Assembly: GCF_019649055.1 (NCBI RefSeq)
Contig: NW_026570278.1
Span: 434,001 to 498,000, forward strand
DNA from: Paramacrobiotus metropolitanus
Taxonomy: Eukaryota; Tardigrada; Eutardigrada; Parachela; Macrobiotidae
Length of the DNA: 64,000 bases
Direction of reading: 5' to 3'
The notes under the pieces: generated by a model
The model's input: only the letters and a program-made list of their open reading frames with translations
Told to the model about the DNA's origin: nothing
The model's database searches: none
Made by a program: the position numbers and the translations under genes
Part shown: one piece after another, positions 12,399 through 23,771 of the stretch
Position numbering within the stretch: position 1 is the first letter of the stretch
How the letters are laid out: each line of letters starts with the position of its first letter

Positions 12399-13078
12399 GG
12401 AAAATGGCCCGGTACATAGTGTCCAAAATGGTATACATACACTAAAACTTTCGCTTGCGCGCACTCCGAATCACTTTTTTGTAATACTTTGTGTCATTCT
12501 ATAGCTAAATGATTTGTTTACATTGTTCTGAAAACCGTTTGCGCGCGCAACATCCGGTTGCCGAGATATGGTGAAACAAAATCGGCAAAACGTTTAAATG
12601 CATTGGAGTGTACCAAAAGTCTGGTTATTACCCGATCTTCTTGAAACTTTGCTTTATAAGGCACATGGCCATGAAGTCGAAAGTGAACCAATATCAGATC
12701 CATAGCATTTTTTTCCGATTTTAAAATGAATTTCAAAAATTTTAATATTCATTTTAAAATTATGGAAAAATGCTATGAACCTGAAATTGGTTCACTTTCG
12801 ACCTTATGGTCATGTGTCTATTAGAGCAAAGTTTCAAGAAGATCGGGTAATAACCAGACTTTTGGTACACGCCAATGCATTTAAACTTTTTGCCTATTTT
12901 GTTTCACCATATCTCGGCAACCGGATGTTGCGCGCGCAAACGGTTTTCAGAACAATGTAAACAAGTCATTTAGCTATAGAATGACACAAAGTATTACAAA
13001 AAAGTGATTCGGAGTGCGCGCAAGCGAAAGTTTTAGTGTATGTATACCTTTTGGACGCTATGTACCGGGCCATTTCCC
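12399..13078. mobile_element. 680-bp foldback (long inverted repeat) element with TTAA target duplication
   Basis: The two arms of roughly 330 bp each are inverted copies. The left arm begins GGAAAATGGCCCGGTACATA and the right arm ends with TATGTACCGGGCCATTTCCC. TTAA flanks both ends (12395-12398 and 13079-13082), the duplication typical of piggyBac and Kolobok transposases. The arms meet in an AT-rich hinge near 12735. Both arms contain mirror-image short ORFs, a by-product of the symmetry. There is no transposase, so the element moved in trans. The transcript would form a long hairpin. Confidence 0.9.
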
Positions 13079-13082
13079 TTAA

Positions 13083-13600
13083 GTGTATGGTATGTCATCA
13101 AGCGATAAGTACGGGGCCAGGTAGCCACTAGCCACTACTTAAAATGTTGACCAGCCGCACATTAGCGTAACCGCACCGCTACATTCTGCTGCAGACCATT
13201 CACACAAGACATAATTTCTGTAGACTGGACCGCAAAGTAAGCTATCTTTCAGCGTAATGCTTTCGGCAAAACGTCATTTAACGACATCACAAAACAGCAA
13301 AATTGTCACTCAACTAAACTGTCAGTGAGCAAATGGGAGGAATCAGCAATATATCATCTAGCAAACTATCGAAATGCGGAACGAAGATCAAGGAAAGGAC
13401 TAGTACCCGCTCTAACCACCCTTGTCACGAAGTTTTTTGGTAGCATTTGATTTCCTGCTGCTGCTAAACATATACGGAAATAAACCCAGAAATTAAAATT
13501 ACTTCCTCAATCATTTATTTCCGATTTATCCGGGTAAGTGGAGCCCTTGACTGACTGTGCTTATTAGAATTGCCTGGTGGCAGATAATATACAGCTGTTC
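13083..13600. other. intergenic, no gene seen
   Basis: There are no ORFs or repeats worth naming. The region joins the foldback element to the upstream block of TIL unit A. Confidence 0.4.
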
Positions 13601-13858
13601 GATCCATTAGCGCACGCCTTCTACACTGTCTTTTCTTAGACGTGAAATCTATCCTTGGGGCAATCATGTCCTAATTGTGCAAGGTTTTCCAACGAACGAT
13701 ATGGCTTTCAAACGTATACGCCGAATTCCAAACAGTCATCCCGAAGCGGGTAGCAGTTAAAAAACTAATTACCAGTTACTGCTGAAACTGCATGACTGAT
13801 TGGCACCAGAAGACAAACAGCGGTTAACCCGGAACTTCGACGCGGCAATTAGCGCCGG

Positions 13859-13867
13859 TATATAAGG
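13859..13867 (+). promoter_or_regulatory. TATA box of TIL unit A
   Basis: TATATAAGG is followed by AGATGCAACTGGG, 108 bp upstream of ATG 13967. The same TATAAGGAGATGC core stands 120 bp upstream of the ATG in unit C (55264) and 106 bp upstream in unit D (61206). Conservation of the motif and spacing among otherwise diverged units supports a core promoter. Confidence 0.75.
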
Positions 13868-13966
13868 AGATGCAACTGGGTGCGAGTGCCATTAACTGGT
13901 ATCACATTAACTTGGCAGAACTACTGTTAATTTTATCCCCTTCCTTGCCAAACTGAATTGTATACG

Positions 13967-15885
13967 ATGAAATCAGCCGCTGCTATCATCATGCTGTGGA
14001 CCACCATCGCGCTGCTACTTCACCACAGTGCAGCGGAGTCTGGTTACCTCGGGGTCGAATCTGGGCTCAACACAATCAACGCGGGAAACGGCATAGTCAA
14101 ATCTGGGAGTGACACCGACAGGCCGACACGGAAATAGCGGTAAGGCATGTTTATGAATTTAAAAAATAGCGACTTGCGACCCTACAGATACGTTGAAGCA
14201 CGTTTTATTGGAATGAGCTCTTCCAAAATTAGCTGGTTAGCATAATTCTGAAACACTTTAATTTCACGCAGTTAAAGGTTTTATCTGCTTCGGTTACAAT
14301 ATTGTCGTTTAACCAGACAATGTCATGAATCAAGGGATCATGTGTTCTGGCAATTGTGTTCTGGCATACGCAACTGTACTTATCTCTGCATAGAACAGCA
14401 ACATACAATGCGAGCAACATACAAATACATGATACGAAAACCAAAATTTTGTACAGCCCTGAGCCGATTCAGATATTTTTTACTCCGCGGTGAAAACAAA
14501 AGGGGTGGCTAGTACACAGTCGTACAAAGATTGAGAATGCTTCGTTAAATTCAGTGCGCTCAGGTACAATCCATTCATTATTCGCTTTTAAAATCCGTAT
14601 GCAGCGGTAGTACAGCCAGTACAAAGCGCATACAACAACGCTTTCTACGGCAGGTTCGAATCCAAAAACAATATCCAATCGACTATACTTCAGAATTTTG
14701 TGTTTGTTAATTTTGTCAACACACGCATACTTCCACAGTCACGCAGATGGTTTAATACCGGGTTTTGCAATGGAATGTTCCGCTCCGAAATACTCGTATC
14801 TCGTTATACGTAGAGCGTTTTGTAAGACGTACTGCTGGTCGCCTGATCTCTGTGTGAACGTATTTGTTGCATATGCTGTTTTAAATTCTGGCTTTTACTG
14901 CTCGTTCGACTTAAGCAGCCCGGGTAACCCGGGTGAACCTTGTTTCAGGCAGTATGTCCATATTAATCCGTATCGAGACAGTGGGATTGGATTACGTTTC
15001 CCCGGTAAAGCACGGTTTAGGGCAATGACCTTCTCAGAACTTACTCGGTTAAGCTGAAATCTGAGAGACCTTGCTTACACGCAGTTAGCGTCGTGTAAGC
15101 CCAATTCAAAACGGTCTGACACAATTAACGTTTTCTCAAATAAATCATTATCAAGTTATCATCTCGTGTGTCAGCTGCTCTTATAACTATATACGCTTGA
15201 ACTCGGAAGTTTGAGCAACATAATATTATAATGTGACCAAGAGAAAGTGCAGCGGATTTTGGGTACACGCTTAGCGAAGACGTCGACGGCAAACGATTTT
15301 AAAACCGTGTGAAATACTTAGTGCAGCAGAAACAGACACACATGCTGAACGGCGCAAACCTGTGTTTGGCAGTATGCGTGGATACGCGGGAGTTTAAGAT
15401 GAAGCGCAGGTATCGCCAAACACACTGCTGAACACCAATTGCGCTCGCGGTTGATTTAACCATCAACCGTGGATGGTAGCGGTTACCAACATGCGTAATC
15501 GTCAACCGTGGACGGTCGAAGCGTGGCAATATTTCGTTCTTGCCTACTGCTTCCATCCACTGTTGACAGTTACGCATATTGGTTATTGCAACTATTTATG
15601 ATTTGCATTTTTTGCAGTAACTCATTAACCGACGCCCTACAAGCAATTTGGTGTGACGATCCATTAACGACACTTGGCTGTCGCGAGTGCGAGAAGTCAT
15701 GCGCCAAACCCAACCCGTCGGTGTTCTGCGCTCAAGGTTGCCAGAACACCTGCATCTGCAAACCGGGTCTATATGCTACTGGCCTTTCCTCGCCTAAATG
15801 CGCGCCGCCCAATGGACCCATACTCAACAACTGTGAAGCATCCCGCCAACTGCGTAATGGCCAAACGCAACGGCGTAAAGGCTAA
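13967..15885 (+). pseudogene. TIL-domain secreted protein gene, unit A (two exons, nonsense codon in exon 1)
   Basis: Exon 1 (13967-14139) encodes a signal peptide starting MKSAAAIIMLW, then a short Gly/Asn-rich linker, and ends at donor GTAAGGC. Exon 2 (15618-15885, after TTTTTTGCAG) encodes the TIL domain with the pattern C-x8-C-x2-C-x3-C, then C-x3-C-x3-C-x-C (NTCICKPG), and two late Cys. TIL proteins inhibit serine proteases outside the cell. The intron is phase 2 and joins the frames exactly. A TAG at 14135-14137, one codon before the splice site, would stop translation before the TIL domain unless another donor is used. AATAAA lies at 16091. The TIL exon itself looks intact, so loss may be recent. 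Confidence 0.7.
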
Positions 15886-16104
15886 CCGTATGCACTGCCA
15901 GAGGGCCGCGGCAACGGTATTTGTTGCGATTGTTCGATATGGAGAGCATTGCTGATTATTAATTAATTTCCTGACGGTGCTGCGCATGCACAGCCAGCCA
16001 GTGGTTACTTTGAAGTTTAAACAGAATTGGTAATTGTAATGAGTGACATCAGATTGGCATTTGTACAGGCTGTGCACCTACATTGGTGTAAATAAAAGAC
16101 GGGA

Positions 16105-17290
16105 ACTCCCTTGGAATAGCAAACTGTTTTTCGTTAAATTTTTTGCATTATTAAAATTCCACTGTGAAATAAACGGACTTACAATTGTCTTGCCTAACGG
16201 AAGTAAAATTTTCATTTTTGCGGATGATGTTTTCCTGTGCCGGGTAATCGTAAATGACGATGATCGCGAAAAGTTTCAGGAAGATATAAACGCGATTTAC
16301 GATGGCGCTGTAAAAAAAAGTTTAAGTTTCAACCCGAAAAAGTCAGTGCACATGCGCTTTTCCTTAAAACGCGACATGACCTTTGTCCCTAAATATTATT
16401 TAAACAACGTTGAAATTGAGCAGAAAAATGTTACTAAATACTTGGGATTAGTAGTTGATAGAAAATTGCGTTGGGGTGAACATACTGAGAATCTGTGCAT
16501 GCGAATTCGCAAGCGTATCGGCTACATATTCTCCATGTTTTACCATTACGACTCCGCCGCTTTAATATGCCTATATGAGGCTCTTGTTCTCCCTTTGTTC
16601 GACTACTGCAGCCCCGTTGTAAATCCTTTTTTTAAATTACCCAAAGACGATCTCGAAGACTGTGCGCTAAAATTTCTTAAACGTTTACGCTTAGGCTGCG
16701 CTACGGATGACTACCGCGGTCGTCTTCGTGAGTGCCGATGGGATAGTGTTCAGCTGCGCCGCATAAAGCACTCTTTGGTTTTAACTTACAAATTAGTGTT
16801 TGGTATGATTCCCTTTTGCGATTCCTTTTTTGTTAGCTATGAATCGGTTACTGCCGTTGATAATGTTGCAGGAAATACACGGAACGCTACCCGCATGGCA
16901 GAACATCCATTTCCGATTCTACCCGCCGATAGCACCTTCTGTGGCAAAACTGTACCAGCAAGCGAAGTCGACTTTTCATGTTGGACTGCGAAACTGTGGA
17001 ATGAACTGAATTTTGATGTAACAGCGTATCGCTCGATACGGACCTTCCAGAAGGCCCTGGATGAAGTACCATGGGAAAATTTTGCTTGGATTAAGGAACA
17101 ACTGCCTCAAGATCAGTTTTAAAGATCGGTTTTCGATAACGCTTAATGTTTGCAAGTGTCTCTTAATTTCAGTGTTTTTATGTTGCTCTTTTAATTCTCT
17201 TTTTGCGCTGATTGTCTGTAGATCACGATAAGGAGTGATTCCTTGTATCTAGGGACGTTAAACAATAAACCTAAACCTAAACCTAAACCA
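16105..17290 (+). mobile_element. 5'-truncated LINE with reverse-transcriptase C-terminal half
   Basis: An ORF open to the TAA at 17120-17122 carries the catalytic block KIFIFADDVFL, and downstream VTKYLGLVVDRKLRW followed by an R/I-rich helix. This is the usual order in non-LTR retrotransposon polymerases after the FADD motif. The domains upstream (endonuclease and first RT motifs) are missing, as in 5'-truncated LINE copies. A 3' UTR of about 150 bp ends in AAACCT repeats at 17266-17289. The left boundary is estimated. No target duplication was identified. It sits between TIL units A and B, and its clade cannot be assigned. Confidence 0.8.
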
Positions 17291-17437
17291 CCTGTCGTGG
17301 AACGCGGATTTCGCCTTTGGTTCTGAAGCTAACACTCTTAGTCATTTTTCTTAATTTAGTTTCGAAATAAATACACACGAAGGATAGTCATTATTGTTTC
17401 ACTTATTTGTAATAAGGCAAAAATTCTTGGAACGAGC

Positions 17438-17830
17438 AGAGTTAGTTGCAATAATATTGATTTCTGCTTGGAAATAAAGTTTCGGGCCTCAAGCACAATT
17501 AATTAATAATGCCACGCAAATGCATCTGCACGTGAAACGGATACGCAACGTTTTTGGTATGCTGCGCAAAAGTGCTAAAGTGCACACCATTGTATCCAAT
17601 GCCACGGACACGCATTATTTTCTTCAGATTCATCGGTGTCTTGTGTTTATTAAGTGGCAACTTCTGCCTAATTAGCGCACATTTCTCACTTATTTCCTGA
17701 TGCAGACGTTGATTTTCCTTGGGGCACTCATGTTTCGCTTGCATCAATGTTTCCAGTGAACGGAAAACTTTTCAACCGTACAAGTAAATTTTAGACAAGC
17801 TTAATGAGCCGCGTGGTGCCAGTTAAACCA
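17438..17830. repeat. upstream block of TIL unit B, homologous to 54769-55130
   Basis: GATTCATCGGTGTCTT, CCTGATGCAGACGTT and CCTTGGGGCA(C/T)TCAT occur in the same order in both segments. CCTTGGGGCAATCATG also occurs upstream of unit A near 13654. The minus strand is open here for 82 codons (17747-17499), but the frame is not kept in the unit C copy, so I do not call a gene. After about 17830 the similarity to unit C stops, before the point where promoter and exon 1 should lie. Confidence 0.7.
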
Positions 17831-18497
17831 TTTTTGCGGCTTTCGGACTCACGGGAGGTTACCACGTAAACAAACGAAAACAAATTCAAAAAAACGTAAG
17901 TTCTTCATTAGAAGAAGAACGAATTTTTTCACTTCTGCTATCATCCAGCAAAAGTTCTGGGGTACTCTCCAGAGCTTGTTAGGTGAGCGAGCGACCAAGC
18001 GGCTACCGTTGTCGTGGTGAACGAGCGAAAAACAAGCACAGCTAGGAGAATGCATCCGTGCCAGTTGATGTTTCTATACAGTTTTCTCTCGTGCTGCGGC
18101 AATTTTCGTGTTATGTTTTGCCAAAATAAGATAAAATATCATGCCGGTAAATAATTGGAATCAATCAAAGCGCCGATGGAAAGCAAGGGGACCACAAGAT
18201 TGGTTAGGCGAAGCCGAAGCTTTTTCTTGTGTAAAGTACCGTATTTTGAAGTTGAGGAAGTGATCTTCGGTAGGCAGCCGCCAAGCAGATTTACAACGAT
18301 CACAAACCGCATCGGTTAGCTGCATCTTTCACCTCCTGTATGGGTACGCAGTGAGGCGGGCCGTAACTCAAACCGAGTGTCTCTTGTTTAGTAATCAACT
18401 AGCTGAGCTGTATCCATTAACAATAAGATGCCCACCGACGCCGCATTGCACAGTTTATTACCAGCGCTCTCGTAACGAATGTCTTCCTTTTGCTTAG

Positions 18498-18747
18498 GGG
18501 CATTGCAGAGAATTTCAAACATCTATTTTTTCCTTGTCCCGACAAATTCCAAGTTTGGAACTGTCCCGCGTGTGAGCAACACTGCGGAAACCTCAACCCG
18601 TCGCCGTTATGCGGTTATAATTGTGATACCACCTGCATCTGCAAGCCAGGTACATATCGTACGTTCCGGGAATCACCGAGATGTGCGCCGCCGAATGGGC
18701 CCATCATCAACAACTGTAAAATACCACCCAATGTTTATAAAGGGTAA
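18498..18747 (+). pseudogene. TIL-domain exon 2, unit B (exon 1 not found)
   Basis: After the acceptor TTTTGCTTAG the exon opens in phase 2, as in the other units. It encodes the ten-cysteine TIL pattern CPACEQHCGNLNPSP, then CGYNC, TCICKPGTYR and CAPPNGPIINNC, ending at a TAA at 18745-18747. AATAAA is at 18943. The domain is intact and very close to unit C. However, no copy of the signal-peptide exon or the TATAAGGAGATGC promoter is visible between 17830 and 18490, so the unit seems to have lost its first exon. It would be functional only if another exon supplies a start. Confidence 0.65.
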
Positions 18748-19691
18748 ATATATCCAGGGAAGAATAGTCGCGGCTACGATATTTCTTGCTATTAGTTGAA
18801 GTATACCGCATACGCTGATAATCGCTTAATTTCTCAGATGGGTGTTGCGTACTCACAGATAATGTCTGATTGCTTTGAAAAGATATGGTTCTATTAATGA
18901 CATTCTATTACTGACATACTCATACTGAGTCATACATGTTCGAATAAAATAAGCTACGAACACCTCTCTTAGAATTTAAACTGCATGTAAGATAAATTCT
19001 CCGGTGAAATAAAATTCTTAAGCGGTCGTGGGATTCTGATTCCTCTGTGCTTGTTGTGGTGTTTGCGGATATTAAATGCAGTTGGTAAGCAAACTGGCAA
19101 TTGTGCCACCAAGAAGCAAATCATAAGCGCTTTACAGTCTGCAACTGACAGTGTGTGTGCACATTTTAAATGCACTGGGTGTAACACGCTTTTGAAACGA
19201 ATACATTACAGTTATTCTACGCGTTCCTCGACGTCTTGTAATTATCTCGCCTCCAACACGGGTCGGCTAACACATGTATGAGAGGTTAATACTAAGCCAG
19301 TGAATAATTTCCTGCGCAAAGGCGCAACGAGAAGCACAATCATAAATTCTTGGTGCGCTAAGCTCGATACGATACCACGGCTCTTCTCGCCGCACTCTTT
19401 ACACGTTAGTGTATTTGGCACGGTAGACACAGTCAAATATCTTTACAGTCGTTGCATTTTAATTATTACCTCCTCTCAAAAAAATTAACAGTAGCGTCGG
19501 AAACAGTTATTAAATAAGCATCAAGCGACAGACGCGGCCTAATCATAATGAAAATTTGATCTAAATCTGCCCCTGTCTCATGGTCGATGCCGCAGTTTCT
19601 CATTGGATTTCAATGCTGAAGCGCAGGCTTATTTTTCACAGATTTCCTATCGTATCTTATGTACCAGTTCCGTGACCACGGCGAGCACTCC
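18748..19691. other. intergenic, no gene seen
   Basis: The 3' flank of unit B resembles the 3' flank of unit C (the AGTATACCGCATACGCTGA block near 18798 and 57192). Nothing else is recognised. Confidence 0.5.
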
Positions 19692-21455
19692 ACGTGCACC
19701 CGCCCACTCACCGCAAACACAGCGGTATGGTCTGGTGACCGGTGCTCCAAGGCGCAATCCAACGGCGATTCTTACCGCGGTGTCCGTACGAACTACGAAG
19801 CGCGATGATATTGCTTAAAAAAACTCCCACCACACTACAATTATGTAATTTTACGATGATTTATTCTGGTTAATAAATTCGATCGAACGACATAATTGAT
19901 ATCGTATAATGGTATTTATCGTAAAATCGATAATTTATTGATCGAACTTATTAATTAGAAAAATTCATCATAGAACTGAATGAATCCTTGCGGTAGCAAT
20001 AGTGCGTTGTGAGATTTTTAAGCACCACCAAGTAATCGGAAGTTACAAAATACCCACTAAATTTACTCAGCCGTCAGATTCAGTAGTGACTTTGAGAATG
20101 GAATTGTAAAAGTTTTTACAATTTAATATGTAAGTAAATTACCGTGCGTTTATTTACATTACCATTTTTTACAATTTCCCTTGTAAATGCACAATAGTTA
20201 AAGTGACGAAACATGAGGACGTTATTGGCTGGTGCGGTTGTAGAGCAGTGATCAATGATGTTACATTTACACCGTGAAAGGAATAACGGAAAAGAAGAAC
20301 ATTTTTTTGGCAGTGCACTTATTTCATCAAAATAGCTAACGGAAACAGCAAACTCGTGCACACAATACACATACATGGACATAAAAACGACAACCGTCGA
20401 GTAGCAAAACAATCAGCAGGTGCGGCAAAAGCAAAGTTTAAATGTGCACGAATTTTTTCGAAAAACTCAAATCTTTATTTTAAATACTACAGGTAAGCGA
20501 AAGATTAAAAAGGGATTTGGTTAAGGTATGGAGAAGTTTTGTCAGCGGCAGGTGATATGTATGGACGGTTGCAATAACCTGGCGAAGCAGCCGAAGAGAA
20601 CAAGGCCAAATCCATGTTTGGGAACAAATGAAAATGCGTAAGAGCTTTCTGGAAGGTATTTCAGTGCGACAGCGTAAACGACGCATCAATTACTGCAACG
20701 GTCAGCTTCGTCAGGGTGGACACATCCACCAGTCTTAGATCAACATCCTCCCAAATCCCAATTACGTTTGCCGCCATCGGGCTGGAAACAGCCGTACCTA
20801 AAAATATCACAAATATCCCATTTTTGAAGGCATAAGTACTCACACAGGGTTTTCAAAGAACCTACAGTTGAAAGAGGCATCTAACGAGATGCCACTGATT
20901 GGGATACTCAAGAACTTCCACCCACCGCCGATGGATGGACCGGACATGATTATACGCTGCTGCGTCAACCGGAGGACAGTTCCTCTCCGCCGCCAGCAAA
21001 AACTCCCGCATTATAGCAGCATGACCATCTGAAGAATTCAGTTTGAGATACGGGATCGCAATCGAAACTCCCCGGTATTCATTAAAGCCTGCTGCGATAT
21101 ATGGGAACTCGTTGTCGTCAAGGAACACATAGTCCGTATTCCTGGTGATATCCTGCAGCGTATAATTCCTCAGAACCAGATGCCGACAAAAGGCAAGGAA
21201 TTCGGCTAAATTCTGACATTTCCATAGACTATCAACAGTAGAATCGTCTGGTTCCGGCAAGTCGTGCATGTCAGTGAACTCCGTGAGACTGTAAGGTGCG
21301 GAGCCATCTTCGAGTAGAATAAAGTGTAGCTGCGTCTTCTTGATGGCCAGTAGCCCTACCAGGACTTCTTTGACTGGGATCAAATTTGTGGACCGGAAGT
21401 TATCCAGAAGAGTAACACTTTCGGTATCAGCAGTTAGAGCCTCATTTAAACCCCA
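19692..21455 (+). repeat. segmental duplication, copy 2 (partner 595-2340)
   Basis: This is the intact-side partner of the duplication. It contains the 3' half of exon 3 of gene X and about 1.2 kb beyond its stop. It differs from copy 1 by scattered substitutions and short indels. The shared sequence ends abruptly inside exon 3, near 21450, so the duplication did not include the gene's promoter or first exons. Confidence 0.85.
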
Positions 21456-23189
21456 GGTGAAATTATAAATCCTGTTGCAGCACATAAGGGATCCCCAAAA
21501 TTGGTTCGTATCAAGTATCGAGTTATCGATGACGATGTGTCGGCTGGCGCAACGCTGGGATAAAAGCTGATGCCACAATGCGCAGACCCTGAAACAAACA
21601 CCTTGATGTGTCAATGTATTGTTAATTTTCTTGTTTTTATACAAGTGTGTGTTGCAGTCAGATAATTATCTCAGATTTATCTTCTCCAAACAAAATAAAC
21701 AAATAGCAGAAAGAGATTTTTGCATGCATAAAACACGTCATTGGGAAAACCATTCGTTATGCTACACATACTATGTTTTTACCTTTTGGCTCTTGCTTGG
21801 GTGTGCAGGTCCAGACTGTTGAGAACATACGCAATAATCGAGTGCAATACGTTACTGATTCCTTCATCATTATCTACAATTAAATACAGCGAGGTAACAT
21901 TTAGGCACTTCTCAGTTCGGGAAGTTTTTAGCACCGGGTTGGAAAAATCAAAAATGCCTGTTCTTGGACAAACCAACCCGTACGGTTTTCGGTGAACGAA
22001 ATAATTTGTTTTCAGCTGATTATCCAGGTTCCTGAATTTCAGCCAGCTCTGTATAACTAAATTTACTAGCCTCGGCCTGGGTGAACCGCGTATAAGTGTC
22101 ACGAAGCGCTGCTCTGCTGTGTGCACCGTGCAGATAAAGCACAACGTCGGATGCAACTACTGTATTTTATCAAGTAGTGACCCAGCGTTACTATTTTTTC
22201 GTAAGGGTTTTGGACGGGGTTTCTATTTTTGGGAAAATGTTTTTTCACGTATTGCAAAAACGACCCCACATTGGCGTCTTTATTTCGGGTGGGCTTCCAA
22301 AGCGGGGAGGGTCACTAATTGATAAAATGCGGTATGTGGATATAGATAGGTACTTACCGACAATAGAACATTGTTGGGAGCCCTCGATTACAATATCATT
22401 CAACAATATTGCCGGTTCCGGAAGAGGGTAACAGTTCGCAAAGGCTCTAATCAACGTATCAACACTCCATTCAGCCCGCCTGTTAACGAGCTCGTTGTGG
22501 AGCTGGGCGCAGACAAAACTGAGAGAATCTCCACAGACGGCGACGTAACTTCGGTAGACGACGTAGGCGTTACCATCATGATAGCCATCAGATGAATCTC
22601 TTGGTGGTATTATTCCTGCTGTATACAAACATTCACGTATGGCCTTCACATCCAGCATAGTAATCTTGTGAGCATTCGGAAAGGGTACGGTGAATTTGCG
22701 ATAATATATTTCGGTGGTTCTGTTGTACAACGGTGGTTCATCGAAACCGGGATCCATCGGGAGGGCGATCTGCCATAGATGCACCACCAGAAAGTGCGGC
22801 GCGACCGCATGATCCAACTGGACAACGAAGGAACCCAATATACTTGTTGATGTTACCAGTTTGGCCGAGCGAAAAACATATGGTCCGTTCTCCGTGTTGC
22901 GCAGCGCCACTTGTACTGCATAACTGCTGGTTGCCGTCACTTCCTTGTCTAACGTGGACCACATACCATCAGTTACAAAGCGTTGAGCGCGGACGTGGCG
23001 TGAGTGGATCCAGCCGGCTGGAGCCGTTGTGGAATCGAAGTTCACAAACATTAGTTCCTCGTCGATATCCTGCACGTATCCCAGCCACCAATCCCCGTTT
23101 TCTTGCCGCACCATCACCGTGTTGCCGTAATTAATCTCGCGTGGGCCACATGTTAGACCATGAAAAGGATACGATATGACAGCGTCCAT
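20862..23189 (-). CDS. gene X: three-exon gene for a 614-residue protein of unknown function
   Basis: Exons on the minus strand are 23189-22358, 22116-21831 and 21588-20862. Donors are GTAAGT (22357) and GTATGT (21830); acceptors are GCACACAG and TTTGTTTCAG. The introns are 241 and 242 bp, and both junctions keep the frame (phases 1 and 2). The ATG has strong context (CCACCATGG). The N-terminus (about residues 18-60) reads GNTVMVRQ, WWLGYVQDID and GWIHSRHV, a compact beta-rich pattern that recalls Tudor/agenet-like folds, but this is only an impression. No signal peptide or membrane segment is obvious. The 3' end is duplicated as a pseudogene at 1775-2340. The giant retrotransposon begins 207 bp upstream of the ATG, so any farther promoter elements are now beyond 47290. 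Confidence 0.8.
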
Positions 23190-23395
23190 GGTGGGTAAGG
23201 TTTAAGATTAAAACAAACTTCGAAATTCTCAGCGCATTCTCGAATCGCATAAAAATTCAAATCTGAAGTCGTAAAATTCAGTTTTCGGTCTTGGCCTAAG
23301 CGTGAGATGCGGCTTTTAAGCTGTGCTACGCGGATATTTCGTGGTGAAGTGTCAACCAGGCGCGATTCTGTGTGGCCAGTAGGTCCGCTTAGATG

Positions 23396-23728
23396 TGTGA
23401 GCCATGGCTGCACTCACGTATTCACCCTCACGCCTGTGGCGTTATGCGGATGACGTGTCTGTGTTGTGTCTCTTCTGATTGGTTGATTTCGCCTTGTGTG
23501 GGCGCGCCTATGTGCGCTGCGAAGAGCGTTGATTTAGCTCTTCGCTTGGCAGATTTGCCAGTGTTCAGGCAGTCGTTCAGTCAGTTGATTTGCACACTCA
23601 ATAAAGTGTATTTATGCTAGTGGATGCCGTGCGTTGCGCATTTATCCAGAGTTCTTAGCATATTACGCTACGCAGGATCCTGTCAGTGGGGATCTCTGTC
23701 CTGGACTCATTCTGAGTACCACGTTATA
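23396..23728 (+). repeat. 5' LTR of the giant element (333 bp)
   Basis: It begins TGTGAGCCATGG and ends GTACCACGTTATA. A CAATAAAG polyadenylation-type signal is near 23599. It differs from the 3' LTR only by two extra bases (TA after CACTCACG). The terminal TG is canonical, but the 3' terminal CA is not present. A 75-codon ORF inside is a by-product. Confidence 0.95.
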
Positions 23729-23742
23729 TGGTAGCAGAGCCC
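23729..23742 (+). promoter_or_regulatory. primer binding site, initiator tRNA-Met
   Basis: TGGTAGCAGAG directly follows the LTR and is complementary to the 3' end of animal initiator tRNA-Met (CTCTGCTACCA). The match is 11 bases and then breaks. The small LTR element at 61504-63137 uses the same primer tRNA. Confidence 0.75.
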
Positions 23743-23771
23743 GTAAAATCTGCGGTGCTCGAGTGTTTATC

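Noticed and set aside
12518-12960. Mirror ORFs of 72 and 61 codons in the foldback element
   Set aside because: They are the same sequence in two inverted arms; the frame is not conserved beyond the symmetry and there is no family match.
14640-14665. B-box-like GGTTCGAATCC as a tRNA gene
   Set aside because: There is no A box at the right distance and no stems can be paired around it.
17266-17289. AAACCT tract as an internal telomere repeat
   Set aside because: It has only about four units and sits exactly at the 3' end of a LINE, which explains it better.
23393-23620. 75-codon ORF in the 5' LTR, repeated in the 3' LTR
   Set aside because: It is present only because the LTRs are duplicated and uses a non-ATG start. 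LTRs hold regulatory sequence.
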